A stretch of 64,000 nt of DNA. It comes from Heliomicrobium gestii (GTDB lineage: Bacteria > Bacillota > Desulfitobacteriia > Heliobacteriales > Heliobacteriaceae). Shown piece after piece: positions 56,666 to 64,000 of the stretch (position 1 is the first letter of the stretch; every line of letters begins with the position of its first letter). A program made the position numbers and the translations under genes. The notes under the pieces are model-generated. The model had not been told where the DNA came from. It worked only from the letters and a program-made list of their open reading frames with translations, and ran no database searches. The stretch lies in assembly GCF_009877435.1 (NCBI RefSeq), contig NZ_WXEX01000013.1, positions 1 to 64,000 on the forward strand. The letters run 5' to 3'.

Positions 56666-57226
56666 ATGTTGGGATTAAAGAAATTAATTATTGATTTCTT
56701 TGATTTTGCGCAAGAAAACGACGTCGAATTATATAATGAATTTAGTTTACAGCATGAATTGGGGATTTATTTGAGAATGACAGTTCCAGATCACAAAGTG
56801 CAATTTGAACGAAACACTTCTTTTTTTACCAGCGATCACAATACCATTAAGAAGGAGATCGACATTTCAATCTTTACGATCGATAAAAAAGAAAAGTACG
56901 CTATTGAATTAAAATGTCCTTTAAATGGGCAGTATCCAGAACAAATGTACTCTTTTGTAAAGGACATTCGGTTTATGGAAGAAATGAAAGAGAGGGGGTT
57001 TACCGGAACGGCCTGTGTCGCCTTAGTGTCGGATAGACCCTTTTACGAAGGAAAAGTTAATAATGGAATTTATAAATATTTTAGGGAGGACTATGCTGTA
57101 TACGGGAATATCTACAAACCGACTGGCCCTACCAAAACCGATAATTACATAGCTCTTTCCAGAAGGCATGAATTCATATGGAGAGACCTAAACGCTCAAA
57201 GAAAATATTACGTGATTGAAATATAG
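56666..57226 (+). CDS. Hypothetical protein with PD-(D/E)XK nuclease-like motif
   Basis: 186 aa, not assigned to a named family. Order of elements fits the restriction-endonuclease-like fold: an acidic helix (EFSLQHELGIYLR), Asp66 in KKEIDISIF, then Glu81-x-Lys83 in YAIELKCP, followed by a helix with Gln/Asp (PEQMYSFVKDIRFM). GAGGTG lies 6 bp before ATG 56666. AT-richer than its left neighbours and directly behind selC, so probably acquired. Could be a defence or mobile-element nuclease; no partner methylase or helicase is adjacent. Confidence 0.7.
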   Translation: MLGLKKLIIDFFDFAQENDVELYNEFSLQHELGIYLRMTVPDHKVQFERNTSFFTSDHNTIKKEIDISIFTIDKKEKYAIELKCPLNGQYPEQMYSFVKDIRFMEEMKERGFTGTACVALVSDRPFYEGKVNNGIYKYFREDYAVYGNIYKPTGPTKTDNYIALSRRHEFIWRDLNAQRKYYVIEI

Positions 57227-57315
57227 CTGGTCTAATACTAATTGGGCAACGCTCAAAGGGGGACGGAGCTTAACCGTAGGATATTATATTTAGATTATCT
57301 TCTCAAAAACGATCT

Positions 57316-57350
57316 ACCTCCTTTGCTTATTCCGCCAAAGGAGGTTTTTC
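57316..57350. terminator. Bidirectional terminator between the hypothetical gene and lysR
   Basis: ACCTCCTTTG (57316-57325) with CAAAGGAGGT (57336-57345), followed by TTTTTC on the plus strand and by TTTTTG on the minus strand a few bases out. Overlaps the end of lysR. Confidence 0.82.
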
Positions 57351-58229
57351 TTCATGCGCAAGTCCGCCATACTGTTCCACAATAAAATCCATAAAATATC
57401 TGCTGGCGATCGGCAATACCTTTTTGTTCTTAAAGGCCAATGAAATCGTTCGGACGATCGGCGGAGATATCTCTTTCGTGACAATGTCATAGTCAGATCT
57501 GCTTAGCACCAATTTCGGTAGGATGGAGACGCCCAACTCTTTTTCAATCATCGACATGATCGTGTAATCGTCATGGGCGCGGTATTGAATGTTGGGTTGC
57601 AGATTTTTCTGCTTGAAATATTCCAAGGGCTCGCTCAATTGCCCTTCGTCCAAAAGGATAAAGGGTTCATGGACGAGATCTTGTAATGAAATCGACTTCT
57701 TGGCCGTGAGCGGGTGGTTCCTGGGGATGACGGCCAACATTTCATCCTTTTGCAGGGGGATGGTATTCAGATCGGCGGCTGCATCGGCATCGGGATTGAC
57801 GAAGCCAAAGTCAACGCTTCCCTCCTTAATCCACAGGGCGATGCTTGTGTACTCACCTTGATGAAGCTCAAAGACCACGGAAGGATACTTTTGCTTAAAA
57901 TCTTTCATCAAGCCTGGCAGCCAGTTGCTGGACACGCTTGAAAACGTTCCGATGCGCACGATGCCTGTTTGCAGCCCCTGCATCGCTTTGTGTTTTTCCA
58001 TGAGCTCACGGTAAGCGTGATAGACCCCTTTGATGTATGGCAGCAATTCCTCGCCGTCCGGCGTCAGTGTGACCCCTTTTCTGGAACGGAGAATAAGGAG
58101 GGTCGATAATTCCTTTTCTAAGGAATGAATCATCTGACTGATCGCCGATTGGGTGTACCCCAGTTCTTCAGCCGTTTTGGTAAAGCTGCCGGTTTCCATG
58201 ATTTTGATCAGCGCAAGGTAACGATTCAT
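57327..58229 (-). CDS. LysR-family transcriptional regulator
   Basis: 300 aa. N-terminal winged helix-turn-helix (MNRYLALIKIMETGSFTKTAEELGYTQSAIS), then a periplasmic-binding-like effector domain (VRIGTFSSVSSNWLPGL...). Divergent from azlCD, with a 118-base shared control region containing a LysR box at the classical position. It probably activates azlCD in response to a small ligand such as a branched-chain amino acid analogue. Confidence 0.93.
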   Translation of the reverse strand: MNRYLALIKIMETGSFTKTAEELGYTQSAISQMIHSLEKELSTLLILRSRKGVTLTPDGEELLPYIKGVYHAYRELMEKHKAMQGLQTGIVRIGTFSSVSSNWLPGLMKDFKQKYPSVVFELHQGEYTSIALWIKEGSVDFGFVNPDADAAADLNTIPLQKDEMLAVIPRNHPLTAKKSISLQDLVHEPFILLDEGQLSEPLEYFKQKNLQPNIQYRAHDDYTIMSMIEKELGVSILPKLVLSRSDYDIVTKEISPPIVRTISLAFKNKKVLPIASRYFMDFIVEQYGGLAHEEKPPLAE

Positions 58230-58243
58230 CTCAGCCTCTTTTC

Positions 58244-58308
58244 ATTAGATTTGCTAATATAATCATTATAGGAATTTGTTTTACTTATGTAAAGGCGGAC
58301 GGTAGAAT
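58244..58308 (+). promoter_or_regulatory. LysR box and azlCD promoter
   Basis: ATTAG-N5-CTAAT (58244-58258) is a perfect LysR-type inverted repeat. TTTACT (58280-58285), 17 bp, TAGAAT (58303-58308) is the azlC promoter. The box centre would be about -64 from the start of transcription, the usual recognition site position for LysR activators. Confidence 0.72.
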
Positions 58309-58346
58309 GATAAAACCAAAGGAGAAGATTCTGAAGGGGAAGGATC

Positions 58347-59063
58347 ATGAACACCAATATTTCGAACTGGAAAAAGGGCGTTAGAGACGGGATTCCCATA
58401 TGCCTGGGCTATTTTGCCGTGTCCTTTACCTTCGGCATCATGGCAAAGAACGCCGGGCTTACGCCGTTTCAAGCGGTCCTCATGTCGGCAACCAACATCA
58501 CATCGGCCGGGCAGTTTGCGGCGCTTGGCCTCATCGGGGCGTCGTCGACGTACATAGAGATGGCCTTCACCCAACTCGTCATCAACCTGAGGTACTGTCT
58601 GATGTCCTGTTCGCTGTCGCAAAAGATAAATGCCAGCACTGATTTTTCCCATCGATTTTTGGTTGCCTTCGGCATCACCGATGAAATATTTGGGGTGTCT
58701 GTTTGTAAAGAGGGGAAACTGCATCCCTTCTACAATTACGGGTTGATGACCTCGAGCATACCGGGCTGGACGTTGGGCACCTTTTGCGGCGTCCTTTCGG
58801 GGAGCCTCTTGCCGGAGAGAATCGTCAGCGCCTTGAGCATCGCCCTCTATGCCATGTTTATCGCAGTCATCATTCCGCCGGCGAAGGGCAATAAAATCTT
58901 GTCCGGAATCATCCTGCTGTCGATGCTGGTGAGTTTCCTATTCGCCAAGATCTCCGTTCTCAGCGAGATCTCTTCCGGATTCAAAATCATCCTGTTAACG
59001 CTATTGATCGCAGGCATTGCTGCCCGACTGTTCCCGATACAGGAGGTTGCCAATGAGCAGTAA
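58347..59063 (+). CDS. azlC: AzlC-family branched-chain amino acid exporter, large subunit
   Basis: 238 aa, about six to seven membrane helices. Typical AzlC regions: GVRDGIPICLGYFAVSFTFGIMA and SATNITSAGQFAALGLI, followed by NLRYCLMS. With AzlD it exports branched-chain amino acids and their toxic analogues. Overlaps azlD by 11 bases. Confidence 0.94.
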   Translation: MNTNISNWKKGVRDGIPICLGYFAVSFTFGIMAKNAGLTPFQAVLMSATNITSAGQFAALGLIGASSTYIEMAFTQLVINLRYCLMSCSLSQKINASTDFSHRFLVAFGITDEIFGVSVCKEGKLHPFYNYGLMTSSIPGWTLGTFCGVLSGSLLPERIVSALSIALYAMFIAVIIPPAKGNKILSGIILLSMLVSFLFAKISVLSEISSGFKIILLTLLIAGIAARLFPIQEVANEQ

Positions 59064-59358
59064 CGTTTATGTATACATACTGGTCATGGCGGGAGTCACC
59101 TATCTGATCCGGTTAATCCCGTTGACGCTGATGCGTAAGGAAATCAAGAACGGTTTTGTCCGATCCTTTCTACACTATGTGCCCTATGTGACACTGGCCG
59201 TGATGACCTTTCCCGCCATATTGAACGCAACGGCCAATGTATGGTCTGCATCGATCGGCTTCATCGTGGCCATCATCCTCGCCTACCGGGGCAAGAGTCT
59301 CTTTATGGTTTCCTTGCTCGCCTGTGTCTCTGTTTTTTTGATCGAGCTTATCTTATAG
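59053..59358 (+). CDS. azlD: AzlD-family branched-chain amino acid exporter, small subunit
   Basis: 101 aa, three to four membrane helices (VYVYILVMAGVTYLIRLIPL; YVPYVTLAVMTFPAIL). ATG 59053 has AGGAGG 6 bp upstream inside the azlC end; 12 codons further upstream are not supported. Works with AzlC. Confidence 0.93.
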   Translation: MSSNVYVYILVMAGVTYLIRLIPLTLMRKEIKNGFVRSFLHYVPYVTLAVMTFPAILNATANVWSASIGFIVAIILAYRGKSLFMVSLLACVSVFLIELIL

Positions 59359-59410
59359 CCCAGTTTCGACGCCCCAAAGTGCTCTACCGTCGATTTAATT
59401 TAAGTATAAT

Positions 59411-59433
59411 CGTTGCTACGAACGTTGCTACGA
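59411..59433 (+). repeat. Short tandem repeat CGTTGCTACGAA
   Basis: The 11-mer CGTTGCTACGA occurs twice, 12 bp apart (59411-59421 and 59423-59433), in the azlD-response regulator gap. No gene is seen in this 215-base gap. Confidence 0.6.
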
Positions 59434-59518
59434 GCCTTCGGTCTAAACATCGATGTATGGTGCGTAAAAACGAAGAATTCCTATTTATTTTACGACCTCC
59501 TTGAAAATCACTGCAACC

Positions 59519-59565
59519 GTAAGAAAGGCGCCATTTACGAAAAAAGTAAATGGCGCCTTTCTTAC
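59519..59565. terminator. 20 bp perfect hairpin terminator
   Basis: A 20 bp perfect inverted repeat (59519-59538 and 59546-59565) with a 7-base loop. It lies between the converging azlD and response-regulator genes. T-rich stem ends on both strands suggest it terminates both transcripts. Confidence 0.8.
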
Positions 59566-59573
59566 TTGCCCGA

Positions 59574-60308
59574 TTAGCGAACATGAAACCGTTTGCGGAA
59601 TTCTAACACATACTTCTCCGAGACAATCGCATCTTTTCCACGAAGTCCACGAAATCGTAACACGATTGATTTGTCGCCTCTTGAAGCACTATCAATTTGT
59701 TCAAGGTTGACTACATAACTTCGATGAGTACGCATCATGGAAGGATATAGTAACAGACGAGGAATTAGCTCAGATAATTCCTCTGTCGATTGGATAATAA
59801 TATTATCCGATAAATGAAACAATACACCACTTGTTTTTGATGTTTCAATAAAAGAAATGTCTTGAAAAGGAACACATCGATAACTGTCCTTTGTTCGGAA
59901 CATTATTGTTGTTTCTTTTTTTAAAGAATTCAAATCGATCTTTTGGTATAGTCGTTCAACTACACGAGTAATCGCTCTGTGAACTCGTCGTTCAGAAGCG
60001 GGTTTTTGTATAAAATCAACGGCACGCACATCATATCCGTCAGATGCGTAGGATGAATTTCCTGTATACGGAATAACTTCGACTTTTGTGTCAGCTAATA
60101 TAGGAAGAATAGCTTGGATCGCATTTTGCTCATCTCCCATTTCTACATCTAGAAATACCACATTTGCCGAAGAAAGAAATAGTTGTTTTGCTAACGATTC
60201 AAATGACGTTACTACCTCGATAGAAATAATGCGGGGATCCGTCTTCAAAATATCTCTTAAATCATCTGCCGCACCGATATCGTCATCAGCAATAATGGCT
60301 CTGAGCAA
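59574..60308 (-). CDS. LytTR-family response regulator
   Basis: 244 aa. Receiver domain with the acidic pair (IIADDD) and phospho-acceptor Asp in VVFLDVEMGD, then a C-terminal LytTR DNA-binding domain (SYRCVPFQDISFIETS, LYPSMMRTHRSYVVNLEQID). AgrA/ComE-type architecture. TTG start with AAGG upstream. Seven bases separate it from the sensor kinase gene. Confidence 0.92.
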   Translation of the reverse strand: MLRAIIADDDIGAADDLRDILKTDPRIISIEVVTSFESLAKQLFLSSANVVFLDVEMGDEQNAIQAILPILADTKVEVIPYTGNSSYASDGYDVRAVDFIQKPASERRVHRAITRVVERLYQKIDLNSLKKETTIMFRTKDSYRCVPFQDISFIETSKTSGVLFHLSDNIIIQSTEELSELIPRLLLYPSMMRTHRSYVVNLEQIDSASRGDKSIVLRFRGLRGKDAIVSEKYVLEFRKRFHVR

Positions 60309-60315
60309 AGTAACA

Positions 60316-61587
60316 TCATCCTTCGTGTACTAGATTCGGTGTTGGCAACGGAAAGGCAATTGTAACCTCAGTTCCGCCCGTAATAGTAGAAACACGGGTA
60401 TACCCTTCTCTGTCACGAATGACTCTCTTGATTTGAGCTAAGCCTTGGCCTCGCCCTTGTCCCTTTGAAGAAAAACAGGTACTAAAAGCTGCTATTCTGG
60501 CCACTAGTGGCATTTCACCTGAATTACGAACAATGAAAAATGACATCTCATAGTCCTCATCAATAATAATTTCAATCCATCCACCAGAACCTGCTGCTTC
60601 GGCAGCGTTTGTCAATGCATTGCCAATTGTAGCAGTAAGATCGACGGGATTTACTTGTGCTCTCCATGGTGCGCGAACATCAATGGAGGTTTTCACATCA
60701 TTGAATCGAGCCAGAGTAGCGGATATGATGGCTGCGAGATAGGAATCTCCAACTTCCTCCAAGTCCGTAATATCACCGAGTTCGCCAATAAGGTTCTTCA
60801 TGTAATTTGACGCATCGTTCAATAGTCCACGCCGAAGCAGTACTTGAATATTTGATAAGTGATTACGTAGATCGTGACTAATTCCCCGCTCCCTACGTTG
60901 TGGGGTATGGAAGGCATAGTGTTCTAAAATATAGGAACGTCCTGCAGTAGTTGCAGAAAATAAAGAGAAAGTCGTGGCCCCTGCAAGAATGATTGAGCGG
61001 AATGGGCCTCCGAGATGATTGTAAAGTATCCCTTCGATCGAAATACCTAGCGCTGCAATTTGAGCAAGAACGGCAACAATAATTGCTAATCCATTTCTGT
61101 TTCCCACTGAGTAAATAAATGCATCGACATAGGGACGCAAGGTTACCCGAAAATGACGAAGTGTGATCCAGACTCCGCCCATGCAAATGAGGACACCGGT
61201 GCCGCCGACAAATAACGGCCAAATACCATAGTCTGCTGGCGTGCCGGGCGCCATATCGAGCCAACCCCATAAAACTCCATATAGGGCATCTATTGAAAAT
61301 ATAATAGTAGACAAAACAGCAACTGCAGTTGTTGTGTATCGCCACGGCATTAAAAGAAAATAGCGAGTTATGACACAGATAAAAAGAGTCTCAATAATAG
61401 TATTGAGATCTGGATTTATACCAGTAAAATTCCCGGATATCGTTAATATACTATCGTAAATAAATGCTGCTCCAAGTACACGAATAAAACTAACCTCAAA
61501 GGCAAACAAATCAGCCATAATTTTAAAACATATTAAAGAATGAAAAAAAGCTGGATAAAAAAAGAAGAACAAATCCCGAACAGACAT
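60316..61587 (-). CDS. GHKL-type sensor histidine kinase (AgrC/CitA-like)
   Basis: 423 aa. Six to seven membrane helices fill the first 240 residues with no large sensor domain between them. Then come a dimer/His domain with HDLRNHLSNIQVLL (phospho-acceptor His) and an ATPase domain with NALTNAAEAA (N box) and GQGRGQGLAQIKR (G2 box). The pattern resembles HPK10-type peptide-sensing kinases, but no agrB/agrD-like gene is adjacent. AAAGGAG lies 7 bp before the ATG. Confidence 0.88.
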   Translation of the reverse strand: MSVRDLFFFFYPAFFHSLICFKIMADLFAFEVSFIRVLGAAFIYDSILTISGNFTGINPDLNTIIETLFICVITRYFLLMPWRYTTTAVAVLSTIIFSIDALYGVLWGWLDMAPGTPADYGIWPLFVGGTGVLICMGGVWITLRHFRVTLRPYVDAFIYSVGNRNGLAIIVAVLAQIAALGISIEGILYNHLGGPFRSIILAGATTFSLFSATTAGRSYILEHYAFHTPQRRERGISHDLRNHLSNIQVLLRRGLLNDASNYMKNLIGELGDITDLEEVGDSYLAAIISATLARFNDVKTSIDVRAPWRAQVNPVDLTATIGNALTNAAEAAGSGGWIEIIIDEDYEMSFFIVRNSGEMPLVARIAAFSTCFSSKGQGRGQGLAQIKRVIRDREGYTRVSTITGGTEVTIAFPLPTPNLVHEG

Positions 61588-61940
61588 TAATTTCTCCTTT
61601 TCGGCGCCAATATTCCGCGTTTGGGGAGACTATTTCCTATTGAAAGGGTAATTGTGTCGCGTTTAAGTGACAAGATGTATTATCTAGATATCGTACTTGG
61701 CATTTTCAATGTATCAACTAAAGAGATCATTATTTTTCAAGAAACCAACATGGATCTACTATTTCATAATATACAATATATTACCAGAAGTGCGTTGAAT
61801 TTGTTAACACCCAAACACATATTCGTGACGGAGAGGTGTACCGGTAGAGTGTGCACTCCTTCTGTTTGGAATGTTTTTTTGGTCACTTACATTTTAACAA
61901 ACAGGGGTGCACTTTTTGGCATCAAGATGACGTTTTCGTC
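61588..61940. other. Control region upstream of the sensor kinase and secreted-protein genes
   Basis: AT-rich, about 350 bases. A plus-strand open frame covers 61621-61998, but its composition and sequence suggest chance. A small palindrome GAGTG-TG-CACTC (about 61848-61859) stands upstream of the secreted-protein gene. I did not find a clear pair of LytTR direct repeats. Confidence 0.3.
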
Positions 61941-62165
61941 ATGGATAAAGCTTTACATTTTAGGGCTTCGGTCCCACTCTCAGAGGTGCGAACTTTGAGT
62001 TGTGAAAATGGAAAGGTATTACGGAAGACCGAGTTAGACAATCGCCTCATGACTCCGAATAGTGATCAGTTAATTTATGGTGATAAAGTCATATTGCTTG
62101 CGAGAGCAAGTTCAAAATTAACTAAAATGAGACCTAAAAAACTGTTATCACAAATTGGGATTTAA
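61941..62165 (+). CDS. Possible small protein upstream of the CuAO-N-domain gene
   Basis: 74 aa frame starting MDKALHFRASVPLSEV and ending LTKMRPKKLLSQIGI. It stops 17 bases before the next gene, as an operon partner would. No good ribosome site and no recognised family; the middle (DQLIYGDKVILLA) faintly recalls beta-rich ligand domains such as RCK-C. The frame is open upstream to 61851. Confidence 0.3.
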   Translation: MDKALHFRASVPLSEVRTLSCENGKVLRKTELDNRLMTPNSDQLIYGDKVILLARASSKLTKMRPKKLLSQIGI

Positions 62166-62182
62166 GAAAGGTGTGTTCGCTC

Positions 62183-62839
62183 ATGAAGAAAGTATTATTT
62201 TTTGGAGTCTTAGTAGGATCATTACTCACTTCGTCCATTGCTTTTGCGGACCAGGCTATTAAGCTTATTGTAAACGGAGTAGACATCACTCCTAACATGG
62301 AAGCAAAGCCTATTATAGTTGATGGAAGGACATATGTTCCGGCTCGTCCTTTAGTAGAGGCACTTGGAGCGACTGTTTCTTGGGATAATAACACTAACTC
62401 CGTAATTGTAACCGGAAGTAATAGTGAAGGTAAATCTGGCGAGGTCGGCCTTTGGGAAAAGAAGCCAATAGCAACTACAGGATATAATTGGGATTTTCAT
62501 AAAGATGAAAAGGTAATATCTACAGCCAACGGTGGTAAACAAGGGTCCATAACATTTGATTTAGATAATGTCGGTATTAAACCAGTACGATTAAAAGGAA
62601 CCATTATTTATGAAAATACATACGATGGATACTCAATTATTGAGATATTTGGTAATGGGGAATCTATCTACAAAAGCAACCAGCTTAAAGGAGTTGGAAC
62701 TCCGATCCAAGTAAATCTACCAGTTGAACATTTCTCGAATGTTACAATTCAGCTTCATCGTTATAATAAAGACGGGCAACTTGATGCTTCTGGGTATCTG
62801 TATTTAACTCTCTCCAATTTGCGAATTACCAGTAACTAG
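62183..62839 (+). CDS. Secreted protein with copper amine oxidase N-terminal-like domain
   Basis: 218 aa. Signal peptide (MKKVLFFGVLVGSLLTSSIAFA) shown here in part: cleavage is likely after AFA. Residues 28-90 are a CuAO-N (stalk) domain: IKLIVNGVDITPNMEAK, DGRTYVPARPLVEALGA, VSWDNNTNSVIV. The C-terminal 120 residues are a beta-rich, carbohydrate-binding-like domain (NPCBM-like spacing GSITFDLDNVG ... LYLTLSNLRI). AAGAAAGGTG lies 9 bp before ATG 62183. Likely cell-surface protein. It lies divergent from the LytTR/GHKL pair and is a candidate target. Confidence 0.8.
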   Translation: MKKVLFFGVLVGSLLTSSIAFADQAIKLIVNGVDITPNMEAKPIIVDGRTYVPARPLVEALGATVSWDNNTNSVIVTGSNSEGKSGEVGLWEKKPIATTGYNWDFHKDEKVISTANGGKQGSITFDLDNVGIKPVRLKGTIIYENTYDGYSIIEIFGNGESIYKSNQLKGVGTPIQVNLPVEHFSNVTIQLHRYNKDGQLDASGYLYLTLSNLRITSN

Positions 62840-62849
62840 AACACTACGT

Positions 62850-62890
62850 AAAGCGGCCTCGCAATTTATCTGTAGGGTCGCTTTTTAATT
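62850..62890 (+). terminator. Terminator of the secreted-protein gene
   Basis: AAAGCGGCC (62850-62858) pairs with GGGTCGCTTT (62875-62884) with one mismatch, followed by TTAATTT. Confidence 0.6.
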
Positions 62891-63227
62891 TATTCCTGAA
62901 TTCGTGAAGCAATATCCAGAATAATCCTGAATTTCGACGCAAACCCCGTTTAATAGACAAAATTGAGTGTAATCGAGAAGAGATAAACTCAATTATTCCT
63001 TTGAGATGTTTACACTCGTCTAGACTCGGCAGATGCTGAGAAAGGAAAAACCCGGTAACTGAAGCCGCCGAGCTGCATAGAAAACCGCGATTCTTCCAAC
63101 ACTTGGTTTGAATAGAAACCGAGGGAAGAAGGGTTTTGTATGCAACCACAGTCTGCTCAGATTAAAATACTTTTAGCTCCCGTTTTTTTGTGTGGGTTGG
63201 CAATTACAGAAATGCTAAAATGGGGCT
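62891..63227. other. Gene-free stretch before the insertion sequence
   Basis: About 340 bases with no convincing gene. A reverse-strand frame (62844-63149) lacks family resemblance. The left end of the ISL3 element must lie in here, but I could not recognise its inverted repeat without the right end. Confidence 0.35.
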
Positions 63228-64000
63228 ATGAACAACACAGATTTATTTCAATTAGCCCTCGGCTTAACACCGCCATGGTTTGTCTCTGAAACCCGGTTTA
63301 ACGCCGAGGCCCAAGAACTGCATATTACGATCGACTTCGTGCCCGGAAGCTCATTTGCTTGCCCGGCTTGTGCTGAAGCTGGCTGCAATGTCCACGATAC
63401 AAAGGAGAGATCTTGGAGACACCTGAACTTCTTTCAGCACAAGACCTTTATCCATGCACCTTTGCCTCGAACGAAATGCGATCGATGTGGGGCAGTCCGC
63501 CAGATAACGGCGCCGTGGAGTCGACCCGGCAGTGGATTCACCCTGCTCTTTGAGGCCTATGTGATGACACTCATGAAAGAAATGCCTGTTAAATCAGTCG
63601 CGCGAATCGTTGGGGAACATGACTCTCTCCTGTGGCGAATCCTCCATCACTATGTTCATACAACTCGTCGAAAAGAAGACCTGTCGGCCGTCGAGAAGAG
63701 AAGCATCGATGAGACGGCTCGGACCAAAGGGCACAAGTACGTCTCGAGCGTGATGGACGCCGAGACCCGGCGAGTCATCTTTGCCACAGAGGGAAAGGGC
63801 GCCGACGTGCTTCCAAAGTTCAAAGAAGATTTTCAATCCCATAGGGGTTGTGCGGAGAATATTACCGATGTTTGTATGAACATGTCCCCAGCCTTTATTT
63901 CCGGCGTGGAGAAAAATCTTCCGGAAGTAGCGATAACCGTTGACAAGTTCCATGTGATCAAACTTATCAACGAAGCGGTGGATCAAGTTCGACGGGAAGA
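63228..64000 (+). mobile_element. ISL3-family transposase, 5' part (runs off the window)
   Basis: An open frame of 257 codons from ATG 63228 to the window end. N-terminal zinc-ribbon (CPACAEAGC ... CDRCG), helix-turn-helix (MPVKSVARIVGEHDSLLWRIL), then the DDE domain: SIDETARTKGHKYVSSVMD (first catalytic Asp) and VTVDKFHVIKLINEAVD-like region. At residue 218 the usual CMDMS is CMNMS (codon AAC at 63879-63881), so a residue expected to be catalytic Asp is Asn. GC-richer than the surrounding accessory DNA. Confidence 0.88.

Noticed and set aside
61621-61998. Plus-strand frame of 125 codons in the gap left of the CuAO-N gene
   Set aside because: Low-complexity AT-rich translation, no good start, and overlaps a better candidate in another frame.
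62844-63149. Reverse-strand frame of 101 codons between the CuAO-N gene and the transposase
   Set aside because: Runs through the terminator of the preceding gene and has no recognisable motif.
63594-63986. Reverse-strand frame of 130 codons at the window end
   Set aside because: It is the antisense of the ISL3 transposase, whose plus-strand frame has clear family motifs.
56516-64000. Repeat of the selC 3' end as an attachment site
   Set aside because: No second copy of TTCGATTCCTACC was seen up to the window end, so the island's far border is not in this window.

Overview
The window is a 64 kb chromosomal segment centred on a replication origin. It looks like a GC-rich, endospore-forming member of the Clostridia, and the gene set and order are most like the heliobacteria/Peptococcales group. 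That placement is an inference from protein style: spoIIR, yyaC, remB, a sporulation-type soj/spo0J locus and bactofilin next to an M23 peptidase. No photosynthesis gene is present to confirm it. The origin lies between dnaA and rpmH at about 34.84-35.23 kb, with a second DnaA-box cluster between dnaA and dnaN. Transcription diverges from it: most genes to the left are on the minus strand and most to the right on the plus strand.

Left arm (0.2-33 kb, read outward from the origin): dnaA, dnaN, recF, remB and gyrB; then an operon caiB/AMACR-like, acyl-CoA dehydrogenase and icmF (coenzyme-B12 acyl-CoA mutase). Next come a head-on acyl-CoA synthetase and a complete beta-oxidation/butyryl-CoA operon (thiolase, hydroxyacyl-CoA dehydrogenase, acyl-CoA dehydrogenase, crotonase, etfB, etfA and a membrane iron-sulfur ETF:quinone oxidoreductase). 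Beyond that are a head-on Liv-type ABC uptake operon with a nitroreductase, gyrA, and a TetR-controlled HlyD/ABC/permease exporter. Together the synthetase, mutase, racemase-like protein, beta-oxidation enzymes and ETF system form a plausible route for activating straight and branched short-chain acids and feeding their electrons to the quinone pool.

Right arm (35-56 kb): rpmH-rnpA-yidD-yidC-khpB-mnmE-mnmG-rsmG-parA-parB, with nine parS sites in three intergenic clusters at a regular 34-37 bp pitch. A cysteine desulfurase-like gene, DUF554, a D-threonine aldolase-like gene, DUF4446, an M23 peptidase with bactofilin, yyaC, a YkvI transporter, selB, an orphan Liv-type binding protein, spoIIR and the selenocysteine tRNA (selC) follow. 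Promoter matches fit a sporulating cell: a SigH-type promoter before the M23/bactofilin pair and a SigF-type promoter before spoIIR.

Far right (56.6-64 kb): immediately after selC the base composition and gene content change. This stretch holds a PD-(D/E)XK-like hypothetical protein, a LysR/azlCD unit, a LytTR response regulator with a GHKL sensor kinase, a secreted copper-amine-oxidase-N-domain protein and an ISL3 transposase that runs off the end. It looks like accessory DNA inserted at selC, although no integrase or repeated attachment site is visible here. Many genes on the right arm begin with TTG placed behind a strong Shine-Dalgarno sequence, and several starts below were chosen on that basis.
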